Shown: positions 34,943-43,547 of the stretch, one piece after another
Numbering within the stretch: position 1 is the first letter of the stretch
How the letters are laid out: each line of letters begins with the position of its first letter
From: Saprospira sp. CCB-QB6
GTDB lineage: Bacteria; Bacteroidota; Bacteroidia; Chitinophagales; Saprospiraceae
Assembly: GCF_028464065.1 (NCBI RefSeq)
Contig: NZ_CP116809.1
Span: forward strand, 1-53,242
Direction: 5' to 3'
DNA length: 53,242 bases
Program-made: the position numbers and the translations under genes
The notes under the pieces: generated by a model
The model's input: the letters and a program-made list of their open reading frames with translations, nothing else
What the model was told of the DNA's origin: nothing
The model's database searches: none

Positions 34943-36231
34943 TTTTTTGGAGACAGTTCTTCTTGTTCTAAAATGCGGTAAATTGTTGATTTTCCGATGC
35001 CTAGGGCTTGGGCGGCTTTAACAACATGATTTTTTTGGACATAGAGCTGATGCATAATAATTTGTCGTTGGTATTCCTGCATGCTGCTTCCTTCTTTAAT
35101 CCATTGTTGGACCTCTTGTTTAAAATCGTCTTCTTGCCAAAGGTCTTTGCCTTTGAGCAGGCGATCTGTGCAAAGTAGGGCCGAGCGTTCGATCAGTTGT
35201 TTCAGTTCGCGTAGGTTTTCGCTAAAGTACCAATTTTTCAAGCGGTTTTGTGCTGATTTGTGTAGGCCCTTGACTTGCAGGCCTTGTTCTTCGCAAAATT
35301 GTTTGAGGAGTTGTTGGCTGAGGTTAATCAATTCGCCTTTTCCGCGTTCGGCCAAAGAGGGAACCTTGAGGCGGCGTTCTTTGAGTTGTTGGAGTAAACT
35401 ACTTGAAAACTGTTTATTTTCTTGCCAATAATCAAGATCTTTGCTGCTGCTCAAATACAACTTTTGGTTGAGAAAGACGGGGCTATCACCTTGAGGCAAA
35501 ATATATTTCCCCTCTCGTAAAAACTTGGCCAGCTGTTCTTGTAAATCAAAGGGCAGCAACTCGATATGCTGAATGAGCAAAGCGCCAAAACTGCGATTAG
35601 AAAGCACCCCAAAATGTCGTTCTTGGCCCTTTTTTTTGCCTTGGCCAAAAAGCAGTCGTTCCAAATCTTCAGTTTTATGATCTAGCAAATTGAAGCGTTG
35701 AAAAGGCATTTGGGCAAAGGGCGAAAGGCCGTGCATGGCTCCCGCCAACCAGCTTTTTCCACTACCTGCGGCACCTTGTAAAAAGATAAAATCTTTATTT
35801 TGGGCCAATAATTTGGCCCGTTTAAAAAGGCGAATCATCAGTTTACTTTGCCCCAAAAGGCCCAATTCTGCAAATTCTGCAATCAATTGTTCTTCCTCCA
35901 AATCAAGTTGTTGATATTGCTTTTGCCAACCCTTCAAAAGTGGGACTAATTGCTTCAAAAAGAAGGGGAAAGGGGCATTGAGCAAGACAATTTGCCGAGC
36001 TTGCAAATCTTGATAATCGGCCCAGCTGATCTCTGGAGCCCAACAAAAAAGCTGTCCAAGTTGCCGAACCTGGCTAGCTGTTAAATCGGCCAAAGCGGAA
36101 AAGGGAAGAATGGAAGCCGCTAATTTTTCTTCGCCCAATTCCCAGTCCTCCAAAGACGCCAAAGCGGCCAATAGTTCTTGCTTTTGCTGTTTGGGCCAGG
36201 CCCATAATCCCAATCGTAAAGGCGCTTTCAT
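34939..36231 (-). CDS. Degenerate NtrC-like transcriptional regulator
   Basis: 430 aa. The N-terminal part (about 1-105) looks like a receiver fold without the phospho-acceptor Asp. The AAA+ domain (about 125-340) keeps Walker A (GAAGSGKS, 153-160). The Walker B residues Asp-Glu are Gln-His (GALLIQHIELLP, 221-222), and the GAFTGA loop that contacts sigma-54 is replaced by GQGKKKGQER. The C-terminal Fis-type helix-turn-helix (VVKAAQALGIGKSTIYRIL) is intact. It therefore probably binds DNA but cannot drive sigma-54 open-complex formation. Coupled to the HPt gene. Confidence 0.8.
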   Translation of the reverse strand: MKAPLRLGLWAWPKQQKQELLAALASLEDWELGEEKLAASILPFSALADLTASQVRQLGQLFCWAPEISWADYQDLQARQIVLLNAPFPFFLKQLVPLLKGWQKQYQQLDLEEEQLIAEFAELGLLGQSKLMIRLFKRAKLLAQNKDFIFLQGAAGSGKSWLAGAMHGLSPFAQMPFQRFNLLDHKTEDLERLLFGQGKKKGQERHFGVLSNRSFGALLIQHIELLPFDLQEQLAKFLREGKYILPQGDSPVFLNQKLYLSSSKDLDYWQENKQFSSSLLQQLKERRLKVPSLAERGKGELINLSQQLLKQFCEEQGLQVKGLHKSAQNRLKNWYFSENLRELKQLIERSALLCTDRLLKGKDLWQEDDFKQEVQQWIKEGSSMQEYQRQIIMHQLYVQKNHVVKAAQALGIGKSTIYRILEQEELSPKK

Positions 36232-36265
36232 CTGATAAAATTGAAGAATAAGAGGATGTTTGTTT

Positions 36266-36427
36266 TTTGGGGCCGCCCGCCTTTGGCGGGCGGTTACTCC
36301 CTTTGGTCGTCGAACTGCAGCCTAAAGGCCTTGTTGTCGTTCCGCAGCTCGCTATTCGCTCGGCCCTTCGGCCTGCGGCCTCGGTCTGGCCTAAGGGCCA
36401 CTGCTGCACATCGCTAGGCCGAGGGCC
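36266..36427 (+). repeat. GC-rich hairpin element with the GTCGTCGAACTGC module
   Basis: Plus orientation, between the divergent NtrC-like and TetR genes. Hairpins: CCCGCC/GGCGGG, GGCC/GGCC around TGC, and GGCC/GGGCC. The insert GGTTACTCCCTTTGGTCGTC, AACTGC is shared, in reverse, with the element at 49657. Confidence 0.75.
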
Positions 36428-36499
36428 GTTTCCAAGCTTTCGACAAAAGTTGGGGCTTTTTTGTAATTTTGGAGGACGCTCGATCTCCTTTGGGCCAAA

Positions 36500-37096
36500 A
36501 TGAAAATAAAACCTATGCCTAGTTTAGAAAAAGAAAGCAAAAAATCTCAAATCTATCGAGCCGCCGCTCAACTCTTTAAAGAAAAAGGTTACCAAGCTGC
36601 TTCCATGCGCGATTTAGCCGAGCGGGTAGAGCTGCGAGCCTCTAGTCTTTACAATCACATTGGGTCCAAAGAAGAGATTTTGCAGCAAATTTGTTTTGAA
36701 CATGCCCAAGATTTTCTCAAAGCTATGCAAGAGGTGGAAGAACTTCCCATCAGTCAGGGCCAAAAAATTGAGCGTTTACTGCGCTTACATATTCGCAAGG
36801 CGCTCAAGGATGTGAGTAGCCTAACGGTCTTCAATGATGAATGGAAACACCTTAGCAGCCCCCATCTCGAAAAGTTTAGACGGCTGCGCAAAGATTATGA
36901 AAATCGCTTTAGGGCCATTATTGAGCAAGCCGTAGCCGCTGGAGAATTACCCCAGCTAGACACAGAACTTTTGCTTTATGCTTTGCTCAATGCGATTCAT
37001 TGGCTGCCAAATTGGAATCATCGCAATAGTACACTTACTGCCAGCGAATTAGAAGAACAAGTATTACGCATCCTACTCAAAGGAATCCAAAAATAA
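36500..37096 (+). CDS. TetR-family regulator, probable repressor of the paa genes
   Basis: 198 aa. The N-terminal helix-turn-helix spans about 16-62 (IYRAAAQLFKEKGYQAASMR, DLAERVELRASSLYNHIGSK). The C-terminal ligand domain (about 75-198) resembles those of acyl-CoA-responsive TetR proteins. It is first in a same-strand series of phenylacetate genes. Two copies of a 16-bp palindrome, one 44 bp before the E1 gene and one before paaA, fit as its operators. By analogy with PaaR, phenylacetyl-CoA would be the inducer; that is inference. A GCC/GGC mini-hairpin and nine T residues near 37099-37119 may be its terminator. Confidence 0.85.
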   Translation: MKIKPMPSLEKESKKSQIYRAAAQLFKEKGYQAASMRDLAERVELRASSLYNHIGSKEEILQQICFEHAQDFLKAMQEVEELPISQGQKIERLLRLHIRKALKDVSSLTVFNDEWKHLSSPHLEKFRRLRKDYENRFRAIIEQAVAAGELPQLDTELLLYALLNAIHWLPNWNHRNSTLTASELEEQVLRILLKGIQK

Positions 37097-37136
37097 ATGC
37101 CCTACGGCCTTTTTTTTTGAAGCCAAATTTATAGAA

Positions 37137-37152
37137 ACGAACATTTGTTCGT
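37137..37152. promoter_or_regulatory. Operator palindrome upstream of the 2-oxoacid dehydrogenase gene
   Basis: ACGAACATTTGTTCGT is a perfect inverted repeat with 7-bp arms. It matches the site at 40557-40572 at 13 of 16 positions. Probable TetR operator. Confidence 0.75.
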
Positions 37153-37195
37153 ATTATTTAGCTCGCCCAATTCAATCAAGAGAAACAAACTACTT

Positions 37196-39274
37196 ATGGA
37201 AAGCAATATCAGCACTCAAATCGATAAGGCAACTTTGCGCCAATCTTTCTTTTTGGCTAGCCAGGCTAGAGCAATGGCCACCCTTTACGAAGAGAATTTT
37301 AAGTTGGTCGCTAAGTATGTGCATGCTACTTCTAGAGGGCATGAAGTTTTGCAAGTGGCCTTAGGTAGCCAATTGCTTCCTCAAGATTTTGTGGCCCCTT
37401 ATTATCGAGATGATGCACTTTTGCTAGCTATCGGTATGCAGCCCTATGATTTAATGTTGCAACTGCTCGCCAAGCGAAATGATCCCTTTTCTGGCGGCCG
37501 AACTTATTATTCGCATCCCAGCTTAAGGGATGAAGATAAACCCAAAATCCCTCATCAATCTTCTGCTACAGGTATGCAGGCTATTCCCACTACTGGGGTG
37601 GCTATGGGAATCCAGTACAAAGAAAAAATGGGCCTTTATACCGAAGATTTTCAGGGCCAATTGCCGATTGCAGTTTGTTCTTTGGGCGATGCCTCGGTAA
37701 CAGAAGGCGAGGTGGCGGAGGCTTTCCAAATGGCCGCCCTTAAGCAGTTTCCCATTTTGTATGTGGTTCAAGATAATGGCTGGGATATTTCTGCCAATGC
37801 AGAAGAAACCCGTGCCCAAAATGCCTTTGAATATATTCAAGGTTTCCACGGCATCGAGGCCCGCCAAATTCAAGGCAATAACTTTCTAGAGAGCTATCTT
37901 GAGATTCAAGATATTCTGCGCATTATGCGCAAAGAACGTCGCCCCTTTTTGTTGCACGCTTCGGTGCCTTTGCTCAATCACCACACTTCTGGGGTGCGCA
38001 TGGAGTGGTACCGAGATGATCTCGAAGAACAGCGCAAATTAGATCCTACCCCCATTTTTATCCGCCAAATGCTGGCCGAAGGCTTTAGCCAAAGCGATAT
38101 TGAGGATATTGAACAGGCCGCCAAAGAAAAGGTGCAAGCCGATTTCGAGCGCGCTTTAGCCCAAGAGGATCCTCAAGCAGAAGATATTTTTAAGCATGTT
38201 TATGCCCCCACACCTGTTACCAGCGAACAAGGCGAACGCCGACCCGCTAATGGAGAGGAAAAAGTGATGGTCGATTCAGCACTTTTTGCCGTTCAAGAAC
38301 TGATGGAGGATCATCCTGAATGTTTGCTTTATGGCCAAGATGTGGGCGGCCGCTTAGGCGGGGTGTTCCGCGAAGCGGCTACTCTAGCCCAAAAGTTTGG
38401 CGATGACCGAGTTTTTAATACGCCCATCCAAGAGGCCTTTATTATTGGAAGCACGGTGGGGATGGCCGCTACTGGCCTTCGCCCCATCGTAGAGGTCCAA
38501 TTTGCCGATTATATCTGGCCAGGCCTCAATCAATTGTTTACCGAATTAAGCCGATCGTATTATCTCTCTAACGGAAAATGGCCCGCAAGCATGATTCTCC
38601 GCGTGCCTATCGGCGCTTATGGAAGTGGTGGCCCTTATCACTCTTCTAGCGTAGAATCGGTCTTGACCAATATCAAGGGAATTAAAATCGCTTATCCTAG
38701 CAATGGCGCCGATCTAAAAGGCTTGATGAAGTCAGCTTATCTAGATCCCAACCCCGTCGTTATTTTTGAACATAAAGGGCTGTATTGGTCTAAGGTGCCT
38801 GGCACCGCCGCCGCCCGAACCATTATGCCCGATCGCGATTATGCTTTGCCTTTTGGCCAAGCCAATATGGTCCTAGAAGCCACCGAAGAGAAAAAGGCGG
38901 AAGGCCCTGTAGCTTTGGTCGTTTCTTACGGTATGGGCGTGCATTGGGCCCTTAACGCAGCCAAAGCTTTCCCTGGCCAAGTTTCCATTCTGGATCTCCG
39001 CACTTTGGCCCCTCTAGATACCGAAATGATTTATGCCCAGCTCAAAAAACATCACCGCTGTCTAGTCCTCACCGAGGAGCCTGTAAATTGCACTTTTGCC
39101 CAAAGTATCGCCGCCCGAATCCAAGAAAATTGCTTTGAGTCGCTCGATGCTCCAGTCCAAACTTTAGGCGCAGAAGATTTACCCGCTATTCCTTTGCACG
39201 AAAATCTAGAAAAAGCCATGCTCCCTTCTAGCCAGAAGGTCCAAACTGCTTTAGAAAAGTTGCTGAAGTACTAG
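37196..39274 (+). CDS. 2-oxoacid dehydrogenase E1, fused alpha and beta subunits
   Basis: 692 aa from the ATG at 37196; the longer frame would start inside the operator. The alpha part (about 1-335) holds the thiamine diphosphate motif GDASVTEG (164-171) with QDNGW (192-196). The beta part (about 365-692) holds LLYGQDVGGRLGGVF, NTPIQEAFIIGSTVGMAATG and VEVQFADYIWPGLNQ. The family decarboxylates branched-chain or aryl 2-oxoacids for transfer to an E2. Such fusions are common in Bacteroidota. Placement between paired operators of the paa series suggests that a substrate such as phenylpyruvate is fed in as phenylacetyl-CoA. E2 and E3 are not in the window. Confidence 0.88.
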   Translation: MESNISTQIDKATLRQSFFLASQARAMATLYEENFKLVAKYVHATSRGHEVLQVALGSQLLPQDFVAPYYRDDALLLAIGMQPYDLMLQLLAKRNDPFSGGRTYYSHPSLRDEDKPKIPHQSSATGMQAIPTTGVAMGIQYKEKMGLYTEDFQGQLPIAVCSLGDASVTEGEVAEAFQMAALKQFPILYVVQDNGWDISANAEETRAQNAFEYIQGFHGIEARQIQGNNFLESYLEIQDILRIMRKERRPFLLHASVPLLNHHTSGVRMEWYRDDLEEQRKLDPTPIFIRQMLAEGFSQSDIEDIEQAAKEKVQADFERALAQEDPQAEDIFKHVYAPTPVTSEQGERRPANGEEKVMVDSALFAVQELMEDHPECLLYGQDVGGRLGGVFREAATLAQKFGDDRVFNTPIQEAFIIGSTVGMAATGLRPIVEVQFADYIWPGLNQLFTELSRSYYLSNGKWPASMILRVPIGAYGSGGPYHSSSVESVLTNIKGIKIAYPSNGADLKGLMKSAYLDPNPVVIFEHKGLYWSKVPGTAAARTIMPDRDYALPFGQANMVLEATEEKKAEGPVALVVSYGMGVHWALNAAKAFPGQVSILDLRTLAPLDTEMIYAQLKKHHRCLVLTEEPVNCTFAQSIAARIQENCFESLDAPVQTLGAEDLPAIPLHENLEKAMLPSSQKVQTALEKLLKY

Positions 39275-39275
39275 T

Positions 39276-39395
39276 AGGGGCCTCCGCAGCAAGCTGCGGC
39301 GCTACGTTACAGGGCTCGCAGGTCTGCTCGGCCCTGCAGCCGCCAAAGGCGGCTTTGGGCTGGCGCTTTGCGCCACCCTTTCACATCGCTAGGCC
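39276..39395 (+). repeat. GC-rich hairpin element between the E1 gene and paaE
   Basis: Plus orientation, starting at the E1 stop codon. Hairpins: CCGCAGC/GCTGCGG, GCCGCC/GGCGGC and GGCGC/GCGCC. Confidence 0.82.
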
Positions 39396-39477
39396 GCTCC
39401 ACCAAATAGCTAAAGGTTTGGCCTTTTTCTTCGGCTGCCTAACCACTGAGATTGAATTTAAAAAACACTGACTATAT

Positions 39478-40548
39478 ATGACCGAATTATATCCACTCCA
39501 ATTGTCGGATGTTCGCCAAGAAACAGAGGATTGCCGCTCTTTGGCCTTTGCCATCCCCCAAAACCTCCAAGAGAAGTTTAAGTTTGTTCAGGGCCAATAC
39601 CTGACCCTGCAAACCAAAATCAATGGAGAAGATGTTCGCCGTAGTTACTCGATTTGTTCTAGCCCCTTGGACCAAGAGCTTCGGGTGGCCGTCAAATTAT
39701 TGCCCGGCGGTAAGTTCTCTACTTTTGCCAATGAGGTGCTAAAGGTGGGCGATGAACTCTTGGCTATGCCGCCTATGGGAAATTTCTATACGGATTTAGA
39801 TCCCCAACAAAGTAAACACTATTTCTGTGTGGCTGCAGGTAGCGGCATCACGCCTATGATGTCGATTATCAAAACGACCCTAGAAACAGAGCCGAATAGC
39901 CAGATTACCTTGCTTTATGGCAATAAAAATACCCGCAATATTATTTTTCATGAGCAACTAGAAGGGCTGAAAAATAAGTACTTAGAGCGCTTTACGATCA
40001 TTTATATTCTCAGCCGTGAAAAACTAGATGAGGATATCCTTTTTGGCCGCATCGATGCCCAAAAGTTTGAGGCGATTAGCCAAACTTTAGTCGATCTCAA
40101 CACAGTTGACGAATGTTTCCTTTGTGGACCAGAAGCAATGATTCTCGCTCTTAAAGAGGGCTTGGCCCAAAAAGGACTAAACAAGAAAAATATTCATTTC
40201 GAACTCTTTGGAACCAACCAAAAAGGACAGAAAAAACCAGAAATCAAAGAAGAAAATCAAGGCAAGGCCGCTAAAGTAGAGGTCCGCGTAGATGGCCGCA
40301 GCTTTGTTTTTGATTTGCCCTTTGGCCAAGATAATTTATTAGATGCCTCGATGAAAGAAGGTGCTGACCTCCCCTTTGCTTGTAAAGGCGGCGTTTGCTG
40401 TACTTGTAAGGCCCGACTCAAAAAAGGGGAAGTGGAGATGATGGTCAATTATGCTCTAGAACCCGAAGAGGTAGCCGATGGACTGATTCTCAGCTGCCAA
40501 GCTTACCCCAAATCAGAAGAAATCATGCTCGATTTTGACGATATTTAA
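39478..40548 (+). CDS. paaE: Phenylacetyl-CoA epoxidase reductase subunit
   Basis: 356 aa. Residues 1-235 form an FAD/NAD(P)H reductase of the ferredoxin-NADP reductase type (RRSYSICSSP near 59-68, AAGSGITPMMSIIKTTL near 119-135, CGPEAMI near 219). Residues about 265-356 form a plant-type 2Fe-2S ferredoxin, with cysteines in CKGGVCCTC and ILSCQAYP. It passes electrons from NADPH to the di-iron centre of PaaA. In E. coli paaE follows paaABCD; here it lies upstream of paaA and is separated from it by the second operator. Confidence 0.93.
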   Translation: MTELYPLQLSDVRQETEDCRSLAFAIPQNLQEKFKFVQGQYLTLQTKINGEDVRRSYSICSSPLDQELRVAVKLLPGGKFSTFANEVLKVGDELLAMPPMGNFYTDLDPQQSKHYFCVAAGSGITPMMSIIKTTLETEPNSQITLLYGNKNTRNIIFHEQLEGLKNKYLERFTIIYILSREKLDEDILFGRIDAQKFEAISQTLVDLNTVDECFLCGPEAMILALKEGLAQKGLNKKNIHFELFGTNQKGQKKPEIKEENQGKAAKVEVRVDGRSFVFDLPFGQDNLLDASMKEGADLPFACKGGVCCTCKARLKKGEVEMMVNYALEPEEVADGLILSCQAYPKSEEIMLDFDDI

Positions 40549-40555
40549 GTAAGCG

Positions 40556-40573
40556 TACGAACAAGCGTTCGTA
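40556..40573. promoter_or_regulatory. Operator palindrome upstream of paaA
   Basis: TACGAAC and GTTCGTA form a perfect 7-bp inverted repeat around AAGC. The inner 16 bp align with the site at 37137. It lies 67 bp before paaA and shows that the epoxidase genes have their own TetR-controlled promoter. Confidence 0.75.
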
Positions 40574-40639
40574 TTTTTCCTTATATTAAAGAATCAAGCC
40601 TTAAGTCTATTTTGACTAAGATGATAAAATAGAATACTT

Positions 40640-41602
40640 ATGACTAAGTCTATCAATATTGCAAAATTAGAAGAGCGTTTTCAAGCTAAGGTAGATGCCG
40701 AGCAGAAAATCGAGCCTAAAGATTGGATGCCAGAGGCTTACCGCAAAACGCTAATTCGCCAGATTTCTCAGCATGCACACTCTGAAGTAGTGGGGATGCT
40801 TCCAGAAGGAAACTGGATTTTGAGAGCACCCAGCCTTCGCCGCAAAGTGGCCCTTTTGGCCAAAGTACAAGATGAGGCCGGCCACGGTCTTTACCTTTAT
40901 AGCGCTGCCGAAACCTTGGGCATCGACAGAGATGAGCTCTATGCGCAGTTGCTTTCGGGCAAAGCCAAATATTCCAGCATCTTTAATTATCCCACTCAAA
41001 CTTGGGCCGATATCGGAACAGTGGGCTGGTTGGTCGATGGCGCAGCCATTATGAACCAAGTGATGCTAACCCGCACCTCTTATGGTCCTTATGCCCGCGC
41101 TATGGTGCGCATTTGTAAGGAAGAGAGTTTTCATCAGCGCCAAGGCTATGAAATTCTTTTGGCCCTTAGTCAAGGTACCGAAGAGCAGCGCCAAATGCTA
41201 CAAGATGCAGTAAATCGCTGGTGGTGGCCCTCTTTGATGATGTTTGGACCAAGTGATGCCGCTTCTACGCATTCGGCCCAATCTATGGCCTGGAAAATCA
41301 AGCGAAAATCAAATGACCAACTCCGCCAAGAGTTTGTCGATGCAACGGTCCGCCAAGCCGAATACTTGGGCGTGACTTTGCCCGATCCAGACCTCAAATG
41401 GAATGAAGAAAGAGGACATTACGATTTTGGCGAAATCAATTGGGATGAATTCTGGGCCGTGGTTAAAGGCCGAGGACGTTGCAATAAAAACCGCCTGAAA
41501 ACAAGACGCAAAGCGCATGAAAATGGCGCTTGGGTTAGAGAAGCCGCTATGGCTCATGCCGAGAAGCGAGCCGCCCGCCAAAAGGAAGAGGGCATCGCCT
41601 AA
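40640..41602 (+). CDS. paaA: Phenylacetyl-CoA epoxidase, catalytic subunit
   Basis: Di-iron oxygenase subunit that forms the 1,2-epoxide of phenylacetyl-CoA. [17 protein letters not shown] near 79-95 and [15 protein letters not shown] near 157-171 supply the two EXXH metal-binding motifs. [13 protein letters not shown] near 194-206 is also typical of PaaA. At 320 aa it is full length (E. coli 309). It forms the core of the epoxidase complex with PaaC, aided by PaaB, PaaD and PaaE. Followed by a hairpin element, then paaB. Confidence 0.96.
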   Translation: MTKSINIAKLEERFQAKVDAEQKIEPKDWMPEAYRKTLIRQISQHAHSEVVGMLPEGNWILRAPSLRRKVALLAKVQDEAGHGLYLYSAAETLGIDRDELYAQLLSGKAKYSSIFNYPTQTWADIGTVGWLVDGAAIMNQVMLTRTSYGPYARAMVRICKEESFHQRQGYEILLALSQGTEEQRQMLQDAVNRWWWPSLMMFGPSDAASTHSAQSMAWKIKRKSNDQLRQEFVDATVRQAEYLGVTLPDPDLKWNEERGHYDFGEINWDEFWAVVKGRGRCNKNRLKTRRKAHENGAWVREAAMAHAEKRAARQKEEGIA

Positions 41603-41610
41603 AACGGAAT

Positions 41611-41746
41611 TGGCCTAGCGATGTGAAAGGGTGGCGCAAAGCGCCAGCCCAAAGCCGCCTTTGGCGGCTGCAGGGCCGAGCAGACCTGCGAGCCCTGTAA
41701 CGTAGCGCCGACGACCGGAGGGAGACGGAGGCCCCAAAACATTAAA
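41611..41746 (-). repeat. GC-rich hairpin element between paaA and paaB
   Basis: Minus orientation. Hairpins on the plus strand: GGCGC/GCGCC and GCCGCC/GGCGGC. The third hairpin is replaced by a CGACGACCGGAGGGAG segment like the module at 36290 and 49720. The leader CCCCAAAACATTAAAAA follows, just before paaB. Confidence 0.8.
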
Positions 41747-41757
41747 AATAACAAGCA

Positions 41758-42042
41758 ATGGATAAGAAATCATGGCCTCTATGGGAGGTGTTTATCAGAA
41801 GTAAATCGGGTTTGCAGCACAAACATGTGGGCAGCCTGCATGCCGTAGATGCGCAAATGGCCCTAGAAAATGCTAGAGATGTATATACGCGCAGAAATGA
41901 AGGTTTGAGCATTTGGGTGATCCCTTCTAGCCAAATTGTGGCCTCTGAACCCGAAGACGAGTATATCTTCGAGGCGGCCAAATCTAAGGTGTATCGCCAC
42001 CCCACTTTCTATGATATTCCCGATGAAGTGGGCCATATGTAG
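41758..42042 (+). CDS. paaB: Phenylacetyl-CoA epoxidase subunit PaaB
   Basis: 94 aa, the usual size. WPLWEVFIRSKSGLQHKHVG near 6-25 and HAVDAQMALENARDVYTRRNEG near 28-49 are the family signature, ending in SIWVIPSSQIV and YRHPTFYDIPDEV. PaaB bridges PaaAC heterodimers in the epoxidase complex. It is followed closely by paaC (33 bp), so the two should be on one transcript. Confidence 0.95.
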   Translation: MDKKSWPLWEVFIRSKSGLQHKHVGSLHAVDAQMALENARDVYTRRNEGLSIWVIPSSQIVASEPEDEYIFEAAKSKVYRHPTFYDIPDEVGHM

Positions 42043-42075
42043 CCCTATTTGCTCAGACCAAAAAAACTGAATCTT

Positions 42076-42834
42076 ATGGATCAAGCTGCCGCCTTACTGG
42101 ACTATGTCCTCCGATTGGCAGATACCAATCTCGTTTTGGGCCAACGCCTAGCAGAATGTTGCGGACATGCCCCAGAACTAGAGTTAGATATTGCATTAAC
42201 CAATATTTCTTTGGACCTAATGGGCCAAGCCAGATCACTTTATCAATATGCCGCAGAGCTGAAGGGCGAGGGCTGCACTGAAGATGATTTAGCTTATTTG
42301 CGGACCGAAAGAGAGTTTCGCAATCCCCTCTTGGTGGAGTACCCCAATGAGGATTTTGCCTATACCATTTTGCGCCAATTTCTCTTCGATGCCTATAATC
42401 AACTCTTTTATCAGGCCCTACAAAATAGCAGCGATGCCCGCCTAGCAGAAATCGCCCGCAAGTCGATTAAAGAAATTCGCTATCACCTTCGCTTTAGCGC
42501 CGAATGGTGCATCCGCCTAGGCGATGGCACCGAATTGAGCCGCCAAAAAATGCAAACGGCCCTAGATGACCTTTGGGATTATACCGCCGAGCTTTGCACG
42601 CCCAATGCTACCGATCAGACGCTTTTGTCTAGCGGCATTGCCGTAGATCTCGAACAGCTTAAAGCGCCTTATTTTGAGCGAGTAGAAGAAATTTTGACCA
42701 AAGCTACCCTCGAAAAACCCGATTATGAACCCTTCCAACAAGGGGGCAAAGAGGGCAGCCATACCGAATTTTTAGGCCACCTTTTGGCCGAATTGCAGGT
42801 ACTTCAAAGAACCTATCCAGGAGCAGAATGGTAA
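42076..42834 (+). CDS. paaC: Phenylacetyl-CoA epoxidase structural subunit
   Basis: 252 aa starting at 42076 (MDQAAALLDYVLRLADTNLV). The frame extends nine codons upstream, but the family begins here. The chain is a ferritin-like helical fold related to PaaA that lacks a full set of metal ligands: LVLGQRLAECCGHAPELELDI near 19-39 and LTNISLDLMGQARSLYQYAAEL near 40-61. PaaC stabilises PaaA and helps to bind the CoA substrate. It ends in a plus-oriented hairpin element. Confidence 0.93.
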   Translation: MDQAAALLDYVLRLADTNLVLGQRLAECCGHAPELELDIALTNISLDLMGQARSLYQYAAELKGEGCTEDDLAYLRTEREFRNPLLVEYPNEDFAYTILRQFLFDAYNQLFYQALQNSSDARLAEIARKSIKEIRYHLRFSAEWCIRLGDGTELSRQKMQTALDDLWDYTAELCTPNATDQTLLSSGIAVDLEQLKAPYFERVEEILTKATLEKPDYEPFQQGGKEGSHTEFLGHLLAELQVLQRTYPGAEW

Positions 42835-42836
42835 TG

Positions 42837-42965
42837 TTTTGGGGCTTCCCCGCCTGCAGGCGGGTCGGGCTGTGCCGCAGCTCGCTGTTCGCTCGGCCCT
42901 TCGCCGCTTTCAGCGGCTCGGTCTGGCCCTACGGGCCACTGCTATCCATCCCTAAGCCAGGCCCG
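42837..42965 (+). repeat. GC-rich hairpin element between paaC and paaD
   Basis: Plus orientation, 2 bp after the paaC stop. Hairpins: CCCGCC/GGCGGG, GCCGC/GCGGC and GGCCC/GGGCC. Octamer array 9 follows 12 bp later, as in the left half of a composite. Confidence 0.82.
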
Positions 42966-42976
42966 TGCTTAGCCTA

Positions 42977-43040
42977 TTAAAGAAATAACGGAATCTTTAT
43001 TTCTTTAATCCGTTAATTCTTTATTTAAAGAAATCTTTAT
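42977..43040. repeat. Octamer array 9 (8 words), just upstream of paaD
   Basis: Words: TTAAAGAA, ATAACGGA, ATCTTTAT, TTCTTTAA, TCCGTTAA, TTCTTTAT, TTAAAGAA, ATCTTTAT. All fit the consensus. It ends 6 bp before the paaD start codon, so it occupies the ribosome-binding region. Confidence 0.87.
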
Positions 43041-43046
43041 CCAATT

Positions 43047-43538
43047 ATGGCGGTACAAATCGCAGCAGTAGAAGGCTATTTGGCCCAGGTCAAAGATCCC
43101 GAAATTCCGGTCCTATCGGTTTTGGATATGGGGGTGGTTCGGGCCATTCGTCCCTTTGAAGAAGAGGGGGTAGAAATCGACTTGACGCCGACTTATTCGG
43201 GCTGTCCCGCTATGAGTACCATTTCATTTGATATTATAGCGGAACTAGAGGCCCAAGGCATTCATCCCGTAAAAATCAATATGGTGCTTAGTCCAGCTTG
43301 GACCACCGACTGGCTCACGGAAGAGGGCCGGAAAAAACTGCGGGCTTATGGCATTGCTCCTCCCGAGGGGCAGGCGGGCCGGATTGATGCACTTTTTGGG
43401 GAAGCTCCACAACCCGCTTGCCCCCGTTGCGATTCTAGAAATACGAAGCAGTTGAGCCAATTTGGTTCTACGGCTTGCAAGGCCTTGTATCAATGCCAAG
43501 ATTGCAAAGAGCCTTTTGACTACTTTAAATGTCATTAA
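43047..43538 (+). CDS. paaD: Phenylacetate pathway iron-sulfur assembly-like protein PaaD
   Basis: 163 aa. The N-terminal half (about 5-100) is a MIP18/DUF59 domain with the LDMGVVRAI and TPTYSGCPAMSTI segments. The C-terminal part has a zinc-ribbon-like pattern of four cysteines (CPRC, CQDC) ending in FDYFKCH. PaaD is needed for an active epoxidase, probably in metal-centre maturation. It follows octamer array 9 directly and precedes paaG by 9 bp. Confidence 0.93.
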   Translation: MAVQIAAVEGYLAQVKDPEIPVLSVLDMGVVRAIRPFEEEGVEIDLTPTYSGCPAMSTISFDIIAELEAQGIHPVKINMVLSPAWTTDWLTEEGRKKLRAYGIAPPEGQAGRIDALFGEAPQPACPRCDSRNTKQLSQFGSTACKALYQCQDCKEPFDYFKCH

Positions 43539-43547
43539 AAAGTAAAT

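Noticed and set aside
36074-36409. ORFs of 60-115 codons inside GC-rich hairpin elements, here and at 2271, 6200, 6303 and 22589
   Set aside because: Their codons follow the hairpin repeats, similar frames appear in every copy, and they show no protein-like conservation or domain.
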